Source of the DNA: an uncultured bacterium
GTDB taxonomy: Bacteria; Verrucomicrobiota; Kiritimatiellia; PWTM01
Length of the DNA stretch: 64,000 bases
Reading direction: 5' to 3'
Assembly: GCA_938010045.1 (NCBI GenBank)
Contig: CALLFZ010000008.1
Location: 38,389 to 102,388 of the forward strand
Below are positions 18,131 through 26,663 of this stretch, piece after piece. The stretch's first letter is position 1. Every line of letters starts with the position of its first letter. The position numbers were made by a program, and so were the translations under genes. The notes under the pieces are model-generated. The model saw only the letters and a list, made by a program, of their open reading frames with translations, was not told the origin of the DNA and made no database searches.

Positions 18131-21100
18131 ATGACGATTCCGGCCTGTTTCCGCGCCCGATGTTCGCGCTCGCTGACGGCCTTGTTGCTCGCAGTCGCGG
18201 CGGCGGCGGCGGCTTCGGAGGGCACCGTGAACGCGACGGCGTTGCATTGCGAGCATCTCGTCAATCCCGCCGGCATTGGCGTGGCGCAGCCGAGGCTGGG
18301 ATGGGTGGCCGTCTCGGGCCGGCGAAACGATGCGCAAACTGCCTACCAGATTCTCGTGGCCAGCTCGTCAGAGCGGCTGGCGCAGGACGTGGGCGACCTC
18401 TGGGACAGCGGCCGACGGGAGGGAGATCGTGCCCGTGACCACCGCTACGCCGGCACGGCCTTGCGGTCGAACCAGCTGTGCTGGTGGAAGGTACGCCTTT
18501 GGGACCGCGATGGGCGCCCCGGCCCGTGGAGCGATCCAGCGACATTTTCCACCGGTCTGCTGCCGCCGGACGAATGGGTGGCGAAATGGATCGGGTGGAA
18601 CGCCAGCCGGCCCGAGCCGCGTGAGGAAGACTTCGGCGCGGCGCGCTGGATTGCCCATGCCGCCGACCCAGACCCAGCGCCGGCCGAACAACGGCATGTC
18701 GCCCGAGAGTTCGTTCTTCCCGCGCCGGCCACCTCGGCCGTCCTGCTGGTCACGGTGGATGATCGTGGTTCCGTGTGGCTGAACGGCGAGCGTGTAGTGA
18801 ATACGCCCAATGCGCCGGACGCGTGGAGACAGGCGCGGCGCGCCGAGGTCGCCCGCCATCTTCGCGTCGGCACGAATGTGATTGCGGTGACCATCCAGAA
18901 CGCGACGCCCGGCCCGTGCGGCGCGCTGCTGCGGCTGGTCGTGGAGATGGCCGATGGCCGCCGGTTCGAACTGGTCTCCGACGGCGAGTGGGTCTCCACC
19001 GCGCGCGCCCCGGGCACATGGAGCAAACCGCCGGACTTTTCGAAGTGGCCGAGGGTCCGCGTGCTGGGGCCGCACGGTGCCGCGCCGTGGGGGCGAATCA
19101 TGGCCGCCGACACTCTGCTGCCGCCGGCGCGGTATCTCCGAGGCGAATTCCACGTGGATCGGCCGCTCCGCCGCGCGACGCTCTACACGACGGCGCTCGG
19201 CATCCACGATGTCTGGCTCAACGGCGCGCGCGTGAGCGACGACTGGTTCAACCCCGGCTGGACCGACTACGGCCGCCGCGTCTATTGGCGCGCCTATGAT
19301 GTCACCGCCCGCCTGCGGCCCGGCACCAACGCGATCGGCGCGATTCTGGCGGACGGTTGGTACAGCGGCTACGTGGGCTATGGCCGCCAGCGCGACCATT
19401 ACGGACGTCATCCGCGCTGGGCGGCCCAGCTTCATATCGAATACGCCGACGGCTCCACCGCGATCGTGACGACCGGCCCGGAGTTCCGCGCCTCAACGGG
19501 CGCCCTCCGCGAGGCCGACTTCTTGATGGGTGAGCTGTGCGACGCGCGACTCGAGCCTCGCGGCTGGTCCGAGCCGGGATTCGATGCCTCAGGATGGGCG
19601 GCCGTGGATGTGGGTGCGGAGCGTTCACCGCGTGTCGAGTGGCATCCGGGACCGCCAGTGCGCGTCGTCGGCGAGTTCCGGCCGCGTGCGTGGACCGAGC
19701 CCGCACCAGGAGTGTGGGTCGCGGATCTCGGCCAGAACTTCGCAGGCGTCGCGAGGCTGCGCGTGAGAGGCCGGCCGGGCCAGCGGATCCAACTGCGCTT
19801 CGCCGAGCGCCTGAATCCCGATGGTACGATCTACACCGAGAACCTCCGCTCCGCGCGCGCGACGGACGTCTATATCTGCCGGGGCGAAGGCGTCGAGGAA
19901 TGGACGCCACGGTTCACATTCCACGGCTTCCAGTACGTCGAAGTCACCGGCCTCGACGGCCGGCCGCCGGAGGACCTTATCGTTGGCCTCGCCCTCAGCA
20001 GCGACACGCCGCGCGTCGGGGAGTTCGAGTGTAGCGACCCGGCCTTGAACCGGCTCTGGCTCAATACGCTCTGGACGCAGTTCGCGAACTTTATTGACAT
20101 CCCAACCGACTGCCCGCAGCGCGACGAGCGCCTCGGCTGGACCGGCGACGCCCAGGCCTACATCCGCGCCGCGTGCATGAACACCGATGTTCAGGCGTTT
20201 TTCACAAAATGGTTGACCGATCTCGCGGACGCGCAGCGCGCCGACGGCCAGTTCCCGATGGTCGCCCCCCTCCGGGTCGCCGGCGACGACGGCGGTCCGG
20301 CATGGGCCGATGCGGGTGTGATCTGCCCCTGGACAATCTGGGAGGTCTATGGCGACCGCGACCTGCTCGAGCGCCACTACGACAACATGAAGCGCTTCGT
20401 TGAGTTTTGCGTGGCCCGCTCGACGCCCGATCTTCGTCCGCCGGAGAAGTTCCACTGTTTCGGCGACTGGCTCCACATCAACGCCGAGACGCCAAAGCCG
20501 GTGATCTATTCGGCCTACCTCGCGATCAGCGCAGACCTCACTGCGCGCGCCGCCGCGGTGCTCGGGCGCGCCGACGACGAGCGGCGGTACCGCGAGATCT
20601 TCGAACGCGCGGCCGCCGCGTTCCGCGCTGCCTACGTCAAGCCCGATGGTCGCATCGAGGGCGACACGCAGACCTGCTACATCCTCGCGCTCGCCGCGAA
20701 CGTCCTCGAGCCCGCGCAGCGCGAGCTCGCCGCCCGCCATCTGGCCGATCGGATCGCCGAACGCAACTACCACCTTTCGACGGGGTTCGTCGGCACGCGC
20801 GACATCATGCTCGTGCTCTCGACGATCGGCCGGCACGACCTGGCCTACCGCCTCCTCCACAACGACACGTTCCCTTCTTGGCTCTTCACGGTGCGGCACG
20901 GCGCGACGACGATCTGGGAGCGGTGGGATGGCTGGACGCCGGAGAAGGGCTTTCAGACGCCGGCGATGAACTCCTTCGCCCACTATGCGTTCGGCGCCGT
21001 CTATCAGTGGATGGTCGAGAACATCGGCGGCATCCAGGCCGAGGCGCCTGGCTATCGCGCCATTCGCATCGCGCCGGTGCTCGACCCCTGGTTGGAGTGG

Positions 21101-21400
21101 GCACGCGTCCGCTACGACAGCGCCGCCGGCCGCATCGTGAGTGCGTGGCGTAGGACGCCCGAGGGCGGCGCCCGTTTCGAACTCGAAGTGCCCTGCGGAG
21201 TGCGAGCACGCGTCGTGCTGCCCGCCATCGGCGGCACCGCAACGGTGATGGAATCGGGCCGGCCATTGCGCGAAAGCGCCGACGTTCGAGTCGTGGCCGA
21301 GCAGGAGCGCGGGGTGGAACTCGAGGTCGGCGGTGGCCGCTACGAGTTCGTGGCGATGCGCGTCACCTCGCCGCCGAGCATCGAACGCACTGCCCGCTGA
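18131..21400 (+). CDS. Alpha-L-rhamnosidase, GH78 family
   Basis: Secreted glycosidase of 1089 aa that removes terminal alpha-L-rhamnose from polysaccharides or glycosides. A signal peptide (ALLLAVAAAAAASEG) is followed by the typical GH78 order: N-terminal beta domains (RLGWVAVSGRRNDAQTAYQI), two lectin-like beta-sandwiches with LNGERV and LNGARVSDDWFNPGW, then the (alpha/alpha)6 catalytic barrel. The catalytic region contains PTDCPQRDERLGWTGDAQAY, where the conserved acids lie, and SWLFTVRHGATTIWERWDGW later. A C-terminal beta domain closes it. The start is set by GGAGGT six bases upstream. Likely used with the sulfatase and MFS carriers of this window in polysaccharide degradation; that link is inference. 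Confidence 0.95.
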   Translation: MTIPACFRARCSRSLTALLLAVAAAAAASEGTVNATALHCEHLVNPAGIGVAQPRLGWVAVSGRRNDAQTAYQILVASSSERLAQDVGDLWDSGRREGDRARDHRYAGTALRSNQLCWWKVRLWDRDGRPGPWSDPATFSTGLLPPDEWVAKWIGWNASRPEPREEDFGAARWIAHAADPDPAPAEQRHVAREFVLPAPATSAVLLVTVDDRGSVWLNGERVVNTPNAPDAWRQARRAEVARHLRVGTNVIAVTIQNATPGPCGALLRLVVEMADGRRFELVSDGEWVSTARAPGTWSKPPDFSKWPRVRVLGPHGAAPWGRIMAADTLLPPARYLRGEFHVDRPLRRATLYTTALGIHDVWLNGARVSDDWFNPGWTDYGRRVYWRAYDVTARLRPGTNAIGAILADGWYSGYVGYGRQRDHYGRHPRWAAQLHIEYADGSTAIVTTGPEFRASTGALREADFLMGELCDARLEPRGWSEPGFDASGWAAVDVGAERSPRVEWHPGPPVRVVGEFRPRAWTEPAPGVWVADLGQNFAGVARLRVRGRPGQRIQLRFAERLNPDGTIYTENLRSARATDVYICRGEGVEEWTPRFTFHGFQYVEVTGLDGRPPEDLIVGLALSSDTPRVGEFECSDPALNRLWLNTLWTQFANFIDIPTDCPQRDERLGWTGDAQAYIRAACMNTDVQAFFTKWLTDLADAQRADGQFPMVAPLRVAGDDGGPAWADAGVICPWTIWEVYGDRDLLERHYDNMKRFVEFCVARSTPDLRPPEKFHCFGDWLHINAETPKPVIYSAYLAISADLTARAAAVLGRADDERRYREIFERAAAAFRAAYVKPDGRIEGDTQTCYILALAANVLEPAQRELAARHLADRIAERNYHLSTGFVGTRDIMLVLSTIGRHDLAYRLLHNDTFPSWLFTVRHGATTIWERWDGWTPEKGFQTPAMNSFAHYAFGAVYQWMVENIGGIQAEAPGYRAIRIAPVLDPWLEWARVRYDSAAGRIVSAWRRTPEGGARFELEVPCGVRARVVLPAIGGTATVMESGRPLRESADVRVVAEQERGVELEVGGGRYEFVAMRVTSPPSIERTAR

Positions 21401-21415
21401 GCGGGCGCGCACCCC

Positions 21416-21859
21416 TCATGGCGCGCAACGCTCACACAGATCTGAGCGCGCCGCCGATGAGCCGCTCCGCCCGCGCCACCGGAGCCACGCGGCGCCCCAC
21501 GTGAGCCGGTTCCTCGCGAACGCAGCGTAGAGCCGGTCGAACACCGGCCGCAGCCCGGGCCACCCCGTCGGTGCGACCAGCCAGCCCAGCCCGACAGCGC
21601 GGTACGCCGCGCGCACCGCCTCCATGGCGCACACCACGCGCCCATCGGGAGTTCTCACATGCAACACGCGGCGCACCTCCGACGGATCAAGACCCCATTG
21701 AGCGGCGTCAAACCCCGCCGCCGAGATGTCCACTGCGCTCAGCCGCCCCCGTCGGTCGCGTCTCCGTAGCCACTCGATGTCCGCGCGACAAAAGGGGCAG
21801 GCACCATCGTAGTACACCCGCCAAGGCCTCGGACTGCCGGTCGGATTCTTGGTCGCCAT
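21416..21859 (-). CDS. DCC family (DUF393) thiol-disulfide-like protein
   Basis: 147 aa. The N-terminal VYYDGACPFCRADIEWLRRRD carries the DxxCPxC motif that defines the DCC/DUF393 family, a thioredoxin-related group of unknown substrate. The middle SAVDISAAGFDAAQWGLDPSEV and HVRTPDGRVVCAMEAVR segments are also typical. The C-terminus ends in two more cysteines (LCERCAP). The first part of the longer open frame is dropped because the homologous region begins directly at this ATG. It runs divergently from the SDR gene, with about 200 bases between start codons. A redox role is likely. Confidence 0.85.
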   Translation of the reverse strand: MATKNPTGSPRPWRVYYDGACPFCRADIEWLRRRDRRGRLSAVDISAAGFDAAQWGLDPSEVRRVLHVRTPDGRVVCAMEAVRAAYRAVGLGWLVAPTGWPGLRPVFDRLYAAFARNRLTWGAAWLRWRGRSGSSAARSDLCERCAP

Positions 21860-22020
21860 GCGATACCATCGCCCGCCTCGCGCTCTTTTCAACTCCCCCC
21901 CCGCGCCGACGCCCGCCGGCGGTGGGCGGGTCCGAATATTGGACGTCCTAGCCCAGGCCCTTCCACGGAGTGGGCTCGCCGTTGGCCGCGCCTCCCCGCA
22001 AAAAACTTTGGTCCCGAGAC

Positions 22021-22049
22021 TTGAGTTGGCGCCTCCAGCTATGGATAGT
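22021..22049 (+). promoter_or_regulatory. Predicted promoter of the SDR gene
   Basis: TTGAGT (22021-22026) and GATAGT (22044-22049), spacer 17. The expected transcription start (about 22056-22058) is next to ATG 22059, so the message would have almost no leader. This favours ATG 22059 over ATG 22041, which lies inside the promoter. Confidence 0.5.
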
Positions 22050-22058
22050 GTCCAACCC

Positions 22059-22943
22059 ATGCGAATCATCGTCACAGGCGCCACTGGTTTCCTCGGCCGC
22101 GACGTCGTGCGCCGCCTCGCGTCGGAGCATGAGGTCGTTGCCGTTGGCGGCCGGCATCCGCCGCCCGGCGGCGTGGCGCTCGACCTGCGCCGCCCCGGCG
22201 TTTGGCGGCCGCTGCTCGATAACTGGCGGCCCGACTGGGTCGTTCACCTGGCGGCCTACCGCGAGCCCGACTTCTGTGAAGAACATCCCGACGAGACCCG
22301 CGCCCTGAACACCGCACCGGTGGTCGAGTTGATGCGCGAGTTGCCGTCGTCGTCGCGCGCGCTCTTCGTCAGCACCGACTACGTCTTCGACGGTGAGCAT
22401 CCGCCCTACCACGAAGACAGCCCCCGCCACGCGGTGAACGTCTACGGCCAGAGCAAAATCGAGGCCGAGGACGCGGTGCTCGCACGGCCGGACTCGATCG
22501 TGCTGCGCATCCCGCTGCTGGTCGGGTCGGGGCCGACCTTCGAGTCGTCGGGGTTCCTGTATCAGATCGTTGGCGCGTTGCGCTCACCCGCGCCGCAAAC
22601 GGCCGATGCGGTGCTGCGACGTTTTCCAACCTGGATTCGCGACGTCGCGGAAGCAATTTCGTTTTTAATCGCCCGCGGGTTCGCAGGCATCATCCACTAC
22701 AGCGGCGCCGAAGCCATGACGAGGTACGACATGATCCGTTCGGCCGCCGCGGTGCTGGGGCTCGACGCCCGTCACATCCGCCCCTCCACCGACGTCGTGC
22801 CGCGCCGCGCTGCCCGTCCACGCGATTCGCAACTGGCCACCGACCGCATCCGCTCGCTCGGCTTCGCGCGGTTCACGCCCTTCGCCGAGGTGGTGCGCTC
22901 GTTCGCAGACGATTTCCCGGAAGCGATGGCCGGTTCGCGCTGA
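22059..22943 (+). CDS. Extended SDR, RmlD-like sugar-nucleotide reductase/epimerase
   Basis: 294-residue NAD(P)-dependent short-chain dehydrogenase of the extended type. Nucleotide site MRIIVTGATGFLGRDVVRRL at the N-terminus; DYVFDGEHPPYHEDSPRHAV and the catalytic Tyr-Lys pair in NVYGQSKIEAED match dTDP-4-dehydrorhamnose reductase (RmlD) and the related MAT2B group. No rml genes flank it, so the substrate is uncertain. Its promoter predicts a nearly leaderless message, and no ribosome site is seen before the ATG. Divergent from the DCC protein. Confidence 0.85.
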   Translation: MRIIVTGATGFLGRDVVRRLASEHEVVAVGGRHPPPGGVALDLRRPGVWRPLLDNWRPDWVVHLAAYREPDFCEEHPDETRALNTAPVVELMRELPSSSRALFVSTDYVFDGEHPPYHEDSPRHAVNVYGQSKIEAEDAVLARPDSIVLRIPLLVGSGPTFESSGFLYQIVGALRSPAPQTADAVLRRFPTWIRDVAEAISFLIARGFAGIIHYSGAEAMTRYDMIRSAAAVLGLDARHIRPSTDVVPRRAARPRDSQLATDRIRSLGFARFTPFAEVVRSFADDFPEAMAGSR

Positions 22944-23109
22944 GTCGGCCCCGATCGGATCCCACCCAGACGCTCTTCTCTCAGAACGTGGAGCGGCGCA
23001 TCCAGCGCGGAATGGCCAACCAGCCCCTCATCGAAACCCCCAAGCTGCATGAGGGCGAGGGCACACTGGACCGTTTGACCGTGCCGCGGAATTCGTAATC
23101 CTAAGCCAT

Positions 23110-23538
23110 ATGAACGACCAACCTCGCCGCTTTCATCTGCGCACGTCCGATGCACCGACGGTGTATGGACCCGTGACGCTGGAAACGCTGCGGCAGTGGG
23201 CGCGCGAGGGGCGTATCGGTCCCGGTTGCGAGGTGTCGCCCGACGGACACCAGTGGATCGCCGCAGACCAGATTCCCGAACTCGGCCTGCACTGGTGGAT
23301 GAAACTGCCCGACGGCCGCTGGTACGGGCCGGTGCACCTGACGGCCGCCGCAGCGCTCGCGGCCGAACATGGGCTGTCCCACGACCTTGCGGTCCGGCGG
23401 GGATCGAACGGCATCGAAATGACGTTGGCCGCTGCGCTCGCGCAGAGCCAGGTGTCGGTGGCCTCGACGCCGATCTTCGACGAGGAACGCGTTCTGGAGG
23501 ATCTTCGCCGAGCACTCGGCATCCGAGGCCGGCTCTAA
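23110..23538 (+). CDS. Protein with two GYF-like (DUF4339) domains
   Basis: 142 aa, cytoplasmic. Two copies of the GYF_2 pattern are visible: YGPVTLETLRQWAREGRIGP followed by the DGHQWIAADQIPEL end, then LPDGRWYGPVHLTAAAALAAE. Such domains bind proline-rich peptides in eukaryotes; in bacteria they are usually found on membrane or secreted proteins of unknown role. A candidate promoter, TTGACC (23075-23080) with TAATCC (23096-23101), would start transcription about two bases before the ATG. Standalone gene; partner unknown. Confidence 0.7.
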   Translation: MNDQPRRFHLRTSDAPTVYGPVTLETLRQWAREGRIGPGCEVSPDGHQWIAADQIPELGLHWWMKLPDGRWYGPVHLTAAAALAAEHGLSHDLAVRRGSNGIEMTLAAALAQSQVSVASTPIFDEERVLEDLRRALGIRGRL

Positions 23539-23782
23539 CACAGATTCGGCGGTGTTCGGCCTTTTCGACGCACTGGCGGAGTCTTTGCCGTCGGACCGCG
23601 GACTCCTCTGCCGCATCATCTCCGCGCGTGATCGCACGATCTTCATGAAGCATGCCCCCCGGCGCCAGCGTGGTCGTCCCCCGGCCGGAGAGCTCGAACC
23701 GGCGCGCTTCATCGCTCCTACCCCAGTCGCGCCAATTTCCGCGATGTGATAGGTTGGAGGTGTTGGATAAGGAGTCGTAGCC

Positions 23783-24697
23783 ATGAAGATCCGAGGGACC
23801 ATCGTCACACTGCTGACGGGTGTCTGGGCGGCGATCGGAGCGGACTCTTGGCGGGTCGCTGTGCTCGACTTTGAGGACCAGACGGCCATGCGCAGCGAAC
23901 CTGCGCTCGGCGGCGTGGCGGATCCGGCCGCGATCGCTGCAAAAGGGGTGTCGGCGCTCGGACGCCTCTGGGCGAATCGGCCCGGCTTTGTGCTCGTGGA
24001 CCGGCGCGACGTACTGGCCCAGATGACCAATGCCGCTACGGGCCAGCCCCGCCCCTCGCCGATCCGTGTCGCTCAGGCGGTGAATGCGGACGTGCTTCTG
24101 CGCGGCTCCCTACAGGCGCTCTCGGTCGGCAAGACCGCGGTCCGCCAAGGCGGCCACCAAGTGGACTTCTCCACAGTCACCCTTCGGGTGGGGTTGGAGG
24201 CGATGGACGCGACGGACGGTTCAATCATTGCCTCTTCGGTCGGCAGTGCCACACGGCAGCTGCGGCAGACTGAGAGCCTCCAGACCGTGCTCGGCGAGGC
24301 GGACCTTCTGAGCATGCTCGACGAAGCGCTCGCCGCGGCCGCGCCGGACATCGAGAAGATCCTCCTCCAACGCCGCGCCGAGATCGCGGAGCGTCCGACC
24401 GTCCGCATCACGGTTCGTACCACCGCCGATCCGGCGCTCGTTGAGATCGACGGCATGCTCGTCGGCACGACACCGCTGGAAAACTTCCGGGTCGGGAAGG
24501 GCGATCACGTGCTCACGATCGGCCGCGCCGGCTACCGCGACCTTCGCAAGCGGATCCTGATTGATCGCGACATGACGATCGAGGTTCCCATGATCCGCAC
24601 CGAGCTGACGGCCGAGGAGCTGAAGGACGTGCTGGACAAGGCCCGGGTGCACGCGGTGATCGGCGAGCCGGGCCTCACGATTCTGCCGCTGCAGTGA
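23783..24697 (+). CDS. Secreted CsgG/LpoB-like protein with PEGA domain
   Basis: 304 aa. A signal peptide (TLLTGVWAAIGADSW) is followed by a CsgG-type domain: RVAVLDFEDQTA, GFVLVDRRDVLAQM, then AQAVNADVLLRGSL. A PEGA domain follows at about 210-270 (ALVEIDGMLVGTTPLENFRV, then GYRDLRKRILI). Similar proteins are periplasmic sensors or secretion-assembly factors. AAGGAG sits a few bases before the start, and a TGTGATAGGTTGG motif at 23745-23757 may hold its -10 element. The stop overlaps the GTG start of the acyltransferase, so the two are one transcript. Precise role unknown. Confidence 0.75.
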   Translation: MKIRGTIVTLLTGVWAAIGADSWRVAVLDFEDQTAMRSEPALGGVADPAAIAAKGVSALGRLWANRPGFVLVDRRDVLAQMTNAATGQPRPSPIRVAQAVNADVLLRGSLQALSVGKTAVRQGGHQVDFSTVTLRVGLEAMDATDGSIIASSVGSATRQLRQTESLQTVLGEADLLSMLDEALAAAAPDIEKILLQRRAEIAERPTVRITVRTTADPALVEIDGMLVGTTPLENFRVGKGDHVLTIGRAGYRDLRKRILIDRDMTIEVPMIRTELTAEELKDVLDKARVHAVIGEPGLTILPLQ

Positions 24698-25503
24698 GCG
24701 ACGTCGGACAGCCGCCGAACCGGACGGACCACGGGGCGGAGTCGGCGCAGGCCGGACCGGGACGGCGCGGCGCGCACGACTGGCTGCGCGACCCTTCGCG
24801 GAGCGCATGGCGGAAGTACCGCGATGCGGTCGTCGGGGATGTCAGCGGCGGCGCGTTCCTGTGGTACGAGCTCTGCACGAGCCTCTGGGGTGACTGGCCG
24901 GGAGCACTCGGCTATTGGCTACGTTCGAAATTCTACCCGTCCCTCTTCCGGCGATGCGGCCGCGGCGTGATTTTCGGGCGCGGCCTCACGCTGCGGCAGC
25001 CCCGACGCATCACCATCGGCGACCGCGTCACCTTGAGTGACGGCGTTGTGCTTGATGCGAAGGGAAAAGCGGGCGACGGCATTCTGATTGCCGACGAGGT
25101 GTTCGTCGGCCTGCACAGCATCATCACGACGACGGACGGCACGATCGAACTCGGGCGCGGCTGCAACATCGGCGCCTGGTGCCGGATCGGCTCCTACGGC
25201 CGCACGCGAATCGGCGAAAAAGCGTTGTTGGCCGCGTGGGTCTACGTGGTTGGCGCTGGCCATGAGACCTCGCGCACTGACATTCCGATTCTCGACCAGC
25301 CGTACATCACGCGCGGCGGGGCAGAGGTTGGCGACGGCGCCTGGATCGGCGCAAAGGTCACGGTGATGGACGGCACGAAGGTGGGCGCCCACGCCATCGT
25401 CGGCGCACATGCACTGGTGACCTCCGACGTGCCGCCGTGGGCGATAGCGGTGGGCATCCCCGCGCGCGTCACCGGCCTGCGCCCCGGCGCCCCCCCCACC
25501 TAA
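24694..25503 (+). CDS. Hexapeptide-repeat (LbH) acyltransferase
   Basis: 269 aa with the left-handed beta-helix repeat typical of O-acetyltransferases such as WbbJ/MaaT. The repeat begins near residue 95 (RRITIGDRVTLSDGVVLDA) and runs through GCNIGAWCRIGSYGRTRIGE. The catalytic loop VVGAGHETSRTDIPI carries the usual His. The C-terminal DGAWIGAKVTVMDGTKVGA and the VGIPARVTG end are standard. It probably acetylates a sugar in lipopolysaccharide or exopolysaccharide. Its GTG start overlaps the preceding stop (GTGA). The N-terminal ~90 residues are extra and contain no clear membrane span. Confidence 0.85.
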   Translation: MSDVGQPPNRTDHGAESAQAGPGRRGAHDWLRDPSRSAWRKYRDAVVGDVSGGAFLWYELCTSLWGDWPGALGYWLRSKFYPSLFRRCGRGVIFGRGLTLRQPRRITIGDRVTLSDGVVLDAKGKAGDGILIADEVFVGLHSIITTTDGTIELGRGCNIGAWCRIGSYGRTRIGEKALLAAWVYVVGAGHETSRTDIPILDQPYITRGGAEVGDGAWIGAKVTVMDGTKVGAHAIVGAHALVTSDVPPWAIAVGIPARVTGLRPGAPPT

Positions 25504-26194
25504 CCGCCCCCTCCCGCAGACCCACCGCGCAGATCGCAGCGGGCCGGGGCGCATCAACATTTTTGAGTTTTCGAGCGAGGCAAGCCCCAGGATCCGATGC
25601 CGGCATGAGCCGAACAGCATGAGGCCACTGAACCTGGCTCTTCACCCTGCCCTGCGTGACGCTGCGTGACGGTTGCCGGCGTTCACCCTCGATGATTTCG
25701 TGCCTGATTTCGTGCCTGTCCCCAATCGAATCGCTCGCAGCTCCAAATAAGAGCAGGCACGCGACAAAAAGTCGCAGCAGATTGAAATCGAACTTCTTGC
25801 GTCGTCCGCGCTTGTGCCTGTCCCCCATCGATCCCCCATCGACCAATCGAAGACCGGCAAAGACCGGGGACAAGCACCGAAGACCGGCCGGGGCATAATG
25901 GGGATGGACACCTGGCCCCCGCTGGCAGCGCCGCCCGCTGGTAACCCCAGGCGTGCCTGTCCCCAGCGCCGCCAGGCGTGCCTGTCCCCAGCGCCGGCAC
26001 TTGGCGCCCCCGTTCGGTTTTCTGCGCCCGCTGCGCCCAAAGAGGTACCTGTCCCCAACGGCCGTCCCCAACGGCCGCCAGCGAGGCCGCCGACGGCCGT
26101 CTTGGGTGCGCCCGTCTCCCGGGAAGCCCCAAGCCCGCGCACGCATGAAACACCGCACCGCCACCCGCGTTACCGTCATCCACCCCCGAGACCA
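25504..26194. repeat. Intergenic cluster of GTGCCTGTCCCC motifs
   Basis: Non-coding region rich in one short motif. GTGCCTGTCCCC occurs at 25712-25723, 25814-25825, 25953-25964 and 25978-25989; GGTACCTGTCCCC at 26044-26056; an inverted form GGGGACAAGCACC near 25867. The copies are unevenly spaced (25 to over 100 bases) and separated by diverging sequence, so this is not CRISPR. The same motif occurs in repeat copies 2 and 4. The long open frames across this area are read-through of the repeats. Confidence 0.7.
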
Positions 26195-26468
26195 CGTTCA
26201 GCTGTCCCGCAACGCGCTCAGGGGTTTTTCGGGGCCGCAGAGTCTAGAAGAAGCCTCGTGGAGTTGGGAGGTCGAGTGAGTCGTCGAGGCGATCCCCACC
26301 GAAGAACGAGGGGGTGTAGTCGAAGTTTCATGCCGTCCTTATCCACCGCACCCCATACCCGCGTTCAGGCCTGACTGGCGAATGGCGAGGTCGGTGGGGC
26401 AACCGATGTTCACCTCCCGTCGCCGACGCCTGTAGTGGCCGCTCAGTCCCCCACAGCGCACTCAGCTC
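26195..26468 (+). repeat. Dispersed repeat, copy 3
   Basis: Similar to 49195-49512 (copy 4): both start with GTCCCGCAACG-GCTCAGG, share GTCGTCGA and a CCTTATC-AC-GCA block, and end with the common right terminus (CAACCGATGTTC... to CAGCGCACTCAGCTCA at about 26453-26468). The inverted left end seen in copies 2 and 4 is not found, so this copy is incomplete. In copy 4 the minus strand of the shared block reads MNFDDAASRFGSDRLDDSP, perhaps an old coding tail. Confidence 0.65.
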
Positions 26469-26476
26469 ACGCCCGG

Positions 26477-26505
26477 TTGCCGGCCGTTTCGGGCTGTGAT
26501 AGCGT
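26477..26505 (+). promoter_or_regulatory. Predicted promoter of SRP RNA (and dnaX)
   Basis: TTGCCG (26477-26482), 17 bases, TAGCGT (26500-26505). The -10 region GTGATAGCGTG repeats that of tRNA-Ser (CTGATAGCGTG). Transcription would begin near 26512, just before the predicted 5' end of the SRP RNA. Confidence 0.55.
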
Positions 26506-26516
26506 GCCATGGAATC

Positions 26517-26630
26517 GGCGGGATGGACCGGGCCCTGCGCGGCGGTGCGCGGCCGAACCCCGTCAGGCCCGGAAGGGAGCAGCGGTAAGGCCACCGTGCC
26601 GAGCGCCGCAGTCCGCCCGGTCCGCCCGCT
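26517..26630 (+). ncRNA. ffs: Bacterial small signal recognition particle RNA (4.5S)
   Basis: About 110 nt. The conserved apical domain that binds Ffh is intact: GTCAGGCCCGGAAGGGAGCA followed by GCGGTAAG, including the GGAA tetraloop. The 5' strand (GGCGGGATGGACCGGGC) pairs with the 3' strand (GTCCGCCCGGTCCGCCC) to form the long rod. It lies about 35 bases before dnaX, the conserved ffs-dnaX-ybaB-recR arrangement of many bacteria. Ends are set by pairing and accurate to a few bases. Confidence 0.95.
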
Positions 26631-26663
26631 TTGTACCCTGCAGCGCAAGCCGGCTCAAGACTC

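Noticed and set aside
25712..26056. CRISPR array
   Set aside because: The repeated 12-mers are too short, in both orientations and irregularly spaced; no cas gene is nearby.
25469..26179. Long minus-strand open frame through the GTGCCTGTCCCC cluster
   Set aside because: Built from repeated short motifs; its translation is a string of similar GTG-tract peptides (GDRHKRGR, GDRHEIRHE) with no domain, and it overlaps other equally long frames.
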